Positions 56,301-64,000 of a DNA stretch of 64,000 nucleotides are shown here, piece by piece. The position numbers and the translations under genes were made by a program. How positions within the stretch are numbered: the first letter of the stretch is position 1; each line of letters begins with the position of its first letter. The stretch is taken from contig CANTFK010000993.1 of assembly GCA_947646735.1 (NCBI GenBank), forward strand, positions 248,001 to 312,000, given 5' to 3'. Source of the DNA: Peronospora farinosa (Eukaryota; Oomycota; Peronosporomycetes; Peronosporales; Peronosporaceae). Under the pieces are notes generated by a model. That model ran no database searches. It saw only the letters and a program-made list of their open reading frames with translations, and had not been told where the DNA came from.

Positions 56301-59300
56301 AAAGCTGTTCTGCGTCATCGTTGGTATGAAGGGAAGTGCGTTTCCTGTGGACATTGATACGACTGAGAGTGTGGGGAGACCTAAAAGACGCAAGCAAGGC
56401 AAAGAAGGCGAACGCCTTGAAGAACGTTGGTGCGCGTAACCTGCAGCTCTTCCTTGCGAAAGGAACAGATGGCGAGTGTATCTCGTCTGGATTGGCAATC
56501 GTGAAGATGCTGAAGAAGGGTGAGAAAACTGCTTATATTAAGCTCTCACGGCGGAAGAAAATGAGCTGCAGGCAGAGAAATTCCTTGTGGACATTCTTGA
56601 TGAAAATACCCATTACCTGTCTTGTCTCTCTTTCGCTCACGTCCTCTTAATCTGATTATCCAGCCGAAGCATACCGAAGCGAAGAGAACTTACAGGACAT
56701 CCTAGGAATATTTTCGCAAGAAAAAGTTATCAATTGAATTTAGTCAGCCTATCAGAAAGGAACAATGGCTTTACATCTTGGCCAAAGTATTGTCATATAA
56801 AAACAATCTTATTCGTTTGCAAACAGAAAATTCGTGTCTCTTCATTCGAGAATTGTCTGGCTCAATAAGATAATGGTAAAGCTGTTCTGCGTCATCGTTG
56901 GTATGAAGGAAAGTGCGTTTCCTGTGGACATTGATACGACTGAGAGTGTGGGGAGACCTAAAAGACGCAAGCAAGGCAAAGAAGGCGAACGCCTTGAAGA
57001 ACGTTGGTGCGCGTAACCTGCAGCTCTTCCTTGCGAAAGGAACAGATGGCGAGTGTCTCTCGTCTGGCTTGGCAATCGTGAAGATGCTGAAGAAGGGTGA
57101 GAAAACTGCTTATATTAAGCTCTCACGGCGGAAGAAAATGAGCTGCAGGCAGAGAAATTCCTTGTGGACATTCTTGATGAAAATACCCATTACCTGTCTT
57201 GTCTCTCTTTCGCTCACGTCCTCTTAATCTGATTATCCAGCCGAAGCATACCGAAGCGAAGAGAACTTACAGGACATCCTAGGAATATTTTCGCAAGAAA
57301 AAGTTATCAATTGAATTTAGTCAGCCTATCAGAAAGGAACAATGGCTTTACATCTTGGCCAAAGTATTGTCATATAAAAACAATCTTATTCGTTTGCAAC
57401 CAGAAAATTTGTGTCTCTTCATTCGAGAATTGTCTGGCTCAATAAGATAATGGTAAAGCTGTTCTGCGTCATCGTTGGTATGAAGGGAAGTGCGTTTCCT
57501 GTGGACATTGATACGACTGAGAGTGTGGGGAGACCTAAAAGACGCAAGCAAGGCAAAGAAGGCGAACGCCTTGAAGAACGTTGGTGCGCGTAACCTGCAG
57601 CTCTTCCTTGCGAAAGGAACAGATGGCGAGTGTATCTCGTCTGGCTTGGAAATCGTGAAGATGCTGAAGAAGGGTGAGAAAACTGCTTATATTAAGCTCT
57701 CACGGCGGAAGAAAATGAGCTGCAGGCAGAGAAATTCCTTGTGGACATTCTTGATGAAAATACCCATTACCTGTCTTGTCTCTCTTTCGCTCACGTCCTC
57801 TTAATCTGATTATCCAGCCGAAGCATACCGAAGCGAAGAGAACTTACAGGACATCCTAGGAATATTTTCGCAAGAAAAAGTTATCAATTGAATTTAGTCA
57901 GCCTATCAGAAAGGAACAATGGCTTTACATCTTGGCCAAAGTATTGTCATATAAAAACAATCTTATTCGTTTGCAACCAGAAAATTTGTGTCTCTTCATT
58001 CGAGAATTGTCTGGCTCAATAAGATAATGGTAAAGCTGTTCTGCGTCATCGTTGGTATGAAGGAAAGTGCGTTTCCTGTGGACATTGATACGACTGAGAG
58101 TGTGGGGAGACCTAAAAGACGCAAGCAAGGCAAAGAAGGCGAACGCCTTGAAGAACGTTGGTGCGCGTAACCTGCAGCTCTTCCTTGCGAAAGGAACAGA
58201 TGGCGAGTGTATCTCGTCTGGCTTGGCAATCGTGAAGATGCTGAAGAAGGGTGAGAAAACTGCTTATATTAAGCTCTCACGGCGGAAGAAAATGAGCTGC
58301 AGGCAGAGAAATTCCTTGTGGACATTCTTGATGAAAATACCCATTACCTGTCTTGTCTCTCTTTCGCTCACGTCCTCTTAATCTGATTATCCAGCCGAAG
58401 CATACCGAAGCGAAGAGAACTTACAGGACATCCTAGGAATATTTTCGCAAGAAAAAGTTATCAATTGAATTTAGTCAGCCTATCAGAAAGGAACAATGGC
58501 TTTACATCTTGGCCAAAGTATTGTCATATAAAAACAATCTTATTCGTTTGCAAACAGAAAATTCGTGTCTCTTCATTCGAGAATTGTCTGGCTCAATAAG
58601 ATAATGGTAAAGCTGTTCTGCGTCATCGTTGGTATGAAGGAAAGTGCGTTTCCTGTGGACATTGATACGACTGAGAGTGTGGGGAGACCTAAAAGACGCA
58701 AGCAAGGCAAAGAAGGCGAACGCCTTGAAGAACGTTGGTGCGCGTAACCTGCAGCTCTTCCTTGCGAAAGGAACAGATGGCGAGTGTATCTCGTCTGGAT
58801 TGGAAATCGTGAAGATGCTGAAGAAGGGTGAGAAAACTGCTTATATTAAGCTCTCACGGCGGAAGAAAATGAGCTGCAGGCAGAGAAATTCCTTGTGGAC
58901 ATTCTTGATGAAAATACCCATTACCTGTCTTGTCTCTCTTTCGCTCACGTCCTCTTAATCTGATTATCCAGCCGAAGCATACCGAAGCGAAGAGAACTTA
59001 CAGGACATCCTAGGAATATTTTCGCAAGAAAAAGTTATCAATTGAATTTAGTCAGCCTATCAGAAAGGAACAATGGCTTTACATCTTGGCCAAAGTATTG
59101 TCATATAAAAACAATCTTATTCGTTTGCAAACAGAAAATTCGTGTCTCTTCATTCGAGAATTGTCTGGCTCAATAAGATAATGGTAAAGCTGTTCTGCGT
59201 CATCGTTGGTATGAAGGAAAGTGCGTTTCCTGTGGACATTGATACGACTGAGAGTGTGGGGAGACCTAAAAGACGCAAGCAAGGCAAAGAAGGCGAACGC

Positions 59301-62300
59301 CTTGAAGAACGTTGGTGCGCGTAACCTGCAGCTCTTCCTTGCGAAAGGAACAGATGGCGAGTGTATCTCGTCTGGCTTGGCAATCGTGAAGATGCTGAAG
59401 AAGGGTGAGAAAACTGCTTATATTAAGCTCTCACGGCGGAAGAAAATGAGCTGCAGGCAGAGAAATTCCTTGTGGACATTCTTGATGAAAATACCCATTA
59501 CCTGTCTTGTCTCTCTTTCGCTCACGTCCTCTTAATCTGATTATCCAGCCGAAGCATACCGAAGCGAAGAGAACTTACAGGACATCCTAGGAATATTTTC
59601 GCAAGAAAAAGTTATCAATTGAATTTAGTCAGCCTATCAGAAAGGAACAATGGCTTTACATCTTGGCCAAAGTATTGTCATATAAAAACAATCTTATTCG
59701 TTTGCAAACAGAAAATTCGTGTCTCTTCATTCGAGAATTGTCTGGCTCAATAAGATAATGGTAAAGCTGTTCTGCGTCATCGTTGGTATGAAGGAAAGTG
59801 CGTTTCCTGTGGACATTGATACGACTGAGAGTGTGGGGAGACCTAAAAGACGCAAGCAAGGCAAAGAAGGCGAACGCCTTGAAGAACGTTGGTGCGCGTA
59901 ACCTGCAGCTCTTCCTTGCGAAAGGAACAGATGGCGAGTGTATCTCGTCTGGCTTGGAAATCGTGAAGATGCTGAAGAAGGGTGAGAAAACTGCTTATAT
60001 TAAGCTCTCACGGCGGAAGAAAATGAGCTGCAGGCAGAGAAATTCCTTGTGGACATTCTTGATGAAAATACCCATTACCTGTCTTGTCTCTCTTTCGCTC
60101 ACGTCCTCTTAATCTGATTATCCAGCCGAAGCATACCGAAGCGAAGAGAACTTACAGGACATCCTAGGAATATTTTCGCAAGAAAAAGTTATCAATTGAA
60201 TTTAGTCAGCCTATCAGAAAGGAACAATGGCTTTACATCTTGGCCAAAGTATTGTCATATAAAAACAATCTTATTCGTTTGCAAACAGAAAATTCGTGTC
60301 TCTTCATTCGAGAATTGTCTGGCTCAATAAGATAATGGTAAAGCTGTTCTGCGTCATCGTTGGTATGAAGGGAAGTGCGTTTCCTGTGGACATTGATACG
60401 ACTGAGAGTGTGGGGAGACCTAAAAGACGCAAGCAAGGCAAAGAAGGCGAACGCCTTGAAGAACGTTGGTGCGCGTAACCTGCAGCTCTTCCTTGCGAAA
60501 GGAACAGATGGCGAGTGTATCTCGTCTGGCTTGGCAATCGTGAAGATGCTGAAGAAGGGTGAGAAAACTGCTTATATTAAGCTCTCACGGCGGAAGAAAA
60601 TGAGCTGCAGGCAGAGAAATTCCTTGTGGACATTCTTGATGAAAATACCCATTACCTGTCTTGTCTCTCTTTCGCTCACGTCCTCTTAATCTGATTATCC
60701 AGCCGAAGCATACCGAAGCGAAGAGAACTTACAGGACATCCTAGGAATATTTTCGCAAGAAAAAGTTATCAATTGAATTTAGTCAGCCTATCAGAAAGGA
60801 ACAATGGCTTTACATCTTGGCCAAAGTATTGTCATATAAAAACAATCTTATTCGTTTGCAAACAGAAAATTTGTGTCTCTTCATTCGAGAATTGTCTGGC
60901 TCAATAAGATAATGGTAAAGCTGTTCTGCGTCATCGTTGGTATGAAGGAAAGTGCGTTTCCTGTGGACATTGATACGACTGAGAGTGTGGGGAGACCTAA
61001 AAGACGCAAGCAAGGCAAAGAAGGCGAACGCCTTGAAGAACGTTGGTGCGCGTAACCTGCAGCTCTTCCTTGCGAAAGGAACAGATGGCGAGTGTATCTC
61101 GTCTGGCTTGGCAATCGTGAAGATGCTGAAGAAGGGTGAGAAAACTGCTTATATTAAGCTCTCACGGCGGAAGAAAATGAGCTGCAGGCAGAGAAATTCC
61201 TTGTGGACATTCTTGATGAAAATACCCATTACCTGTCTTGTCTCTCTTTCGCTCACGTCCTCTTAATCTGATTATCCAGCCGAAGCATACCGAAGCGAAG
61301 AGAACTTACAGGACATCCTAGGAATATTTTCGCAAGAAAAAGTTATCAATTGAATTTAGTCAGCCTATCAGAAAGGAACAATGGCTTTACATCTTGGCCA
61401 AAGTATTGTCATATAAAAACAATCTTATTCGTTTGCAAACAGAAAATTCGTGTCTCTTCATTCGAGAATTGTCTGGCTCAATAAGATAATGGTAAAGCTG
61501 TTCTGCGTCATCGTTGGTATGAAGGAAAGTGCGTTTCCTGTGGACATTGATACGACTGAGAGTGTGGGGAGACCTAAAAGACGCAAGCAAGGCAAAGAAG
61601 GCGAACGCCTTGAAGAACGTTGGTGCGCGTAACCTGCAGCTCTTCCTTGCGAAAGGAACAGATGGCGAGTGTATCTCGTCTGGCTTGGCAATCGTGAAGA
61701 TGCTGAAGAAGGGTGAGAAAACTGCTTATATTAAGCTCTCACGGCGGAAGAAAATGAGCTGCAGGCAGAGAAATTCCTTGTGGACATTCTTGATGAAAAT
61801 ACCCATTACCTGTCTTGTCTCTCTTTCGCTCACGTCCTCTTAATCTGATTAATCCAGCCGAAGCATACCGAAGCGAAGAGAACTTACAGGACATCCTAGG
61901 AATATTTTCGCAAGAAAAAGTTATCAATTGAATTTAGTCAGCCTATCAGAAAGGAACAATGGCTTTACATCTTGGCCAAAGTATTGTCATATAAAAACAA
62001 TCTTATTCGTTTGCAAACAGAAAATTCGTGTCTCTTCATTCGAGAATTGTCTGGCTCAATAAGATAATGGTAAAGCTGTTCTGCGTCATCGTTGGTATGA
62101 AGGAAAGTGCGTTTCCTGTGGACATTGATACGACTGAGAGTGTGGGGAGACCTAAAAGACGCAAGCAAGGCAAAGAAGGCGAACGCCTTGAAGAACGTTG
62201 GTGCGCGTAACCTGCAGCTCTTCCTTGCGAAAGGAACAGATGGCGAGTGTATCTCGTCTGGCTTGGCAATCGTGAAGATGCTGAAGAAGGGTGAGAAAAC

Positions 62301-64000
62301 TGCTTATATTAAGCTCTCACGGCGGAAGAAAATGAGCTGCAGGCAGAGAAATTCCTTGTGGACATTCTTGATGAAAATACCCATTACCTGTCTTGTCTCT
62401 CTTTCGCTCACGTCCTCTTAATCTGATTAATCCAGCCGAAGCATACCGAAGCGAAGAGAACTTACAGGACATCCTAGGAATATTTTCGCAAGAAAAAGTT
62501 ATCAATTGAATTTAGTCAGCCTATCAGAAAGGAACAATGGCTTTACATCTTGGCCAAAGTATTGTCATATAAAAACAATCTTATTCGTTTGCAAACAGAA
62601 AATTCGTGTCTCTTCATTCGAGAATTGTCTGGCTCAATAAGATAATGGTAAAGCTGTTCTGCGTCATCGTTGGTATGAAGGAAAGTGCGTTTCCTGTGGA
62701 CATTGATACGACTGAGAGTGTGGGGAGACCTAAAAGACGCAAGCAAGGCAAAGAAGGCGAACGCCTTGAAGAACGTTGGTGCGCGTAACCTGCAGCTCTT
62801 CCTTGCGAAAGGAACAGATGGCGAGTGTATCTCGTCTGGCTTGGCAATCGTGAAGATGCTGAAGAAGGGTGAGAAAACTGCTTATATTAAGCTCTCACGG
62901 CGGAAGAAAATGAGCTGCAGGCAGAGAAATTCCTTGTGGACATTCTTGATGAAAATACCCATTACCTGTCTTGTCTCTCTTTCGCTCACGTCCTCTTAAT
63001 CTGATTAATCCAGCCGAAGCATACCGAAGCGAAGAGAACTTACAGGACATCCTAGGAATATTTTCGCAAGAAAAAGTTATCAATTGAATTTAGTCAGCCT
63101 ATCAGAAAGGAACAATGGCTTTACATCTTGGCCAAAGTATTGTCATATAAAAACAATCTTATTCGTTTGCAAACAGAAAATTCGTGTCTCTTCATTCGAG
63201 AATTGTCTGGCTCAATAAGATAATGGTAAAGCTGTTCTGCGTCATCGTTGGTATGAAGGGAAGTGCGTTTCCTGTGGACATTGATACGACTGAGAGTGTG
63301 GGGAGACCTAAAAGACGCAAGCAAGGCAAAGAAGGCGAACGCCTTGAAGAACGTTGGTGCGCGTAACCTGCAGCTCTTCCTTGCGAAAGGAACAGATGGC
63401 GAGTGTATCTCGTCTGGCTTGGAAATCGTGAAGATGCTGAAGAAGGGTGAGAAAACTGCTTATATTAAGCTCTCACGGCGGAAGAAAATGAGCTGCAGGC
63501 AGAGAAATTCCTTGTGGACATTCTTGATGAAAATACCCATTACCTGTCTTGTCTCTCTTTCGCTCACGTCCTCTTAATCTGATTATCCAGCCGAAGCATA
63601 CCGAAGCGAAGAGAACTTACAGGACATCCTAGGAATATTTTCGCAAGAAAAAGTTATCAATTGAATTTAGTCAGCCTATCAGAAAGGAACAATGGCTTTA
63701 CATCTTGGCCAAAGTATTGTCATATAAAAACAATCTTATTCGTTTGCAAACAGAAAATTCGTGTCTCTTCATTCGAGAATTGTCTGGCTCAATAAGATAA
63801 TGGTAAAGCTGTTCTGCGTCATCGTTGGTATGAAGGGAAGTGCGTTTCCTGTGGACATTGATACGACTGAGAGTGTGGGGAGACCTAAAAGACGCAAGCA
63901 AGGCAAAGAAGGCGAACGCCTTGAAGAACGTTGGTGCGCGTAACCTGCAGCTCTTCCTTGCGAAAGGAACAGATGGCGAGTGTATCTCGTCTGGATTGGA
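47375..64000 (+). repeat. 577-578 bp tandem satellite of CRN-fragment units, about 28.8 copies
   Basis: A head-to-tail array starting at ACCCATTACC (47375) and continuing to the window end. The CRN-like ATG recurs every 577 bp from 47641 to 61489 (25 copies), then at 62067, 62645, 63223 and 63800. The 578-bp spacing comes from one extra A (TGATTAATCC for TGATTATCC), also present before copy 1. Copies differ at only a few sites: GGGAAG/GGAAAG at codon 12 of the CRN frame, GAAATC/GCAATC, GATTGG/GCTTGG, AATTTG/AATTCG, CAACC/CAAAC and AATCAA/AACAA. About 220 bp per unit is not CRN-coding and includes sequence directly upstream of the CRN ATG. Confidence 0.98.
47641..48000 (+). pseudogene. CRN (Crinkler) effector N-terminal domain fragment, first of 29
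   Basis: From ATG 47641 (MVKLFCVIVG) the unit encodes the start of a CRN-family protein, oomycete effectors that enter host cells and act in the nucleus. The LFLAK hallmark appears as NLQLFLAKGTDGE near 47787-47825, in a different frame from the start, followed by GLEIVKMLKKGEKTAYIK. The reading changes frame near 47720, at a run of four G, and again near 47886, returning to the first frame and ending at TGA 47998-48000. There is no C-terminal effector domain. All 29 units, with ATGs at 47641 + 577n up to 61489 and then 62067, 62645, 63223 and 63800 (last one cut by the window end), carry the same two breaks. None should make a working effector as written. Confidence 0.85.

Noticed and set aside
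47539..63901. Minus-strand frames of 67 and 77 codons repeated through the array, as a conserved gene family
   Set aside because: They are shadows of near-identical repeat units. Their conservation equals that of the DNA, and the plus strand carries the recognisable CRN domain.
47375..64000. CRISPR-like or rDNA-type array
   Set aside because: Units are contiguous 577-bp copies without spacers, cas genes or rRNA sequence.
1..64000. tRNA or rRNA genes
   Set aside because: No tRNA cloverleaf or rRNA core sequence was recognised by eye. A covariance search would be needed to exclude divergent ones.

Overview
The window looks like a transposon-rich stretch of an oomycete nuclear genome, probably Peronosporales (Phytophthora or a downy mildew). 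The evidence is spliced genes with short GT-AG introns, chromodomain-bearing Ty3/gypsy elements, Copia, hAT and LINE relics, MLO-like proteins with a C-terminal EF-hand, an RXLR/WY-like effector fragment, and a large array built from the LFLAK domain of Crinkler (CRN) effectors. Nothing suggests a prokaryote. I worked by eye without database searches, so family names rest on motifs.

Layout. 1-9430: Ty3/gypsy element A with a partial 5' LTR, gag, protease, RT, two RNase H domains, integrase, chromodomain and a 1156-bp 3' LTR. Its LTRs are identical where both are visible, yet its genes are broken. 9433-10731: minus-strand LTR-element relics. 12014-22385: a host-gene island with two MLO-like/EF-hand membrane proteins flanking a LINE relic and a two-exon PGAP5/MPPE1-like phosphoesterase. 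22505-22890: a broken WY-type effector-like fragment. 23521-29162: a head-to-head inverted duplication with arms of about 2.7 kb. Each arm carries a pipsqueak-type HTH gene (one intact, one frameshifted) and a decayed 5' piece of a cytosolic Hsp70 gene.

29163-38386: Ty3/gypsy element B, whose 5' LTR holds a 1118-bp hAT element with a perfect 8-bp target duplication. A long antisense reading frame lies between its chromodomain and 3' LTR. 38590-41767: an LTR relic, a 211-bp dispersed repeat and a degenerate Copia pol with an LTR. 41808-42852: a six-exon Polycomb-type RING/RAWUL gene, with one apparent frameshift. 43278-45284: an intact cytosolic Hsp70 gene on the minus strand, with heat-shock elements upstream. 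47375-64000: 29 head-to-tail copies of a 577-578 bp unit that runs past the window end. Every unit carries the same broken CRN N-terminal domain, so a dead effector fragment has become satellite DNA.

The host genes act independently: membrane signalling (MLO-like), GPI-anchor remodelling (PGAP5-like), chromatin (Polycomb RING), DNA binding (HTH_psq) and protein folding (Hsp70). The rest is mobile DNA and its by-products. The least familiar structures are the CRN-derived satellite, the antisense frame of gypsy B, and the inverted duplication whose right arm stops exactly at an LTR terminus.
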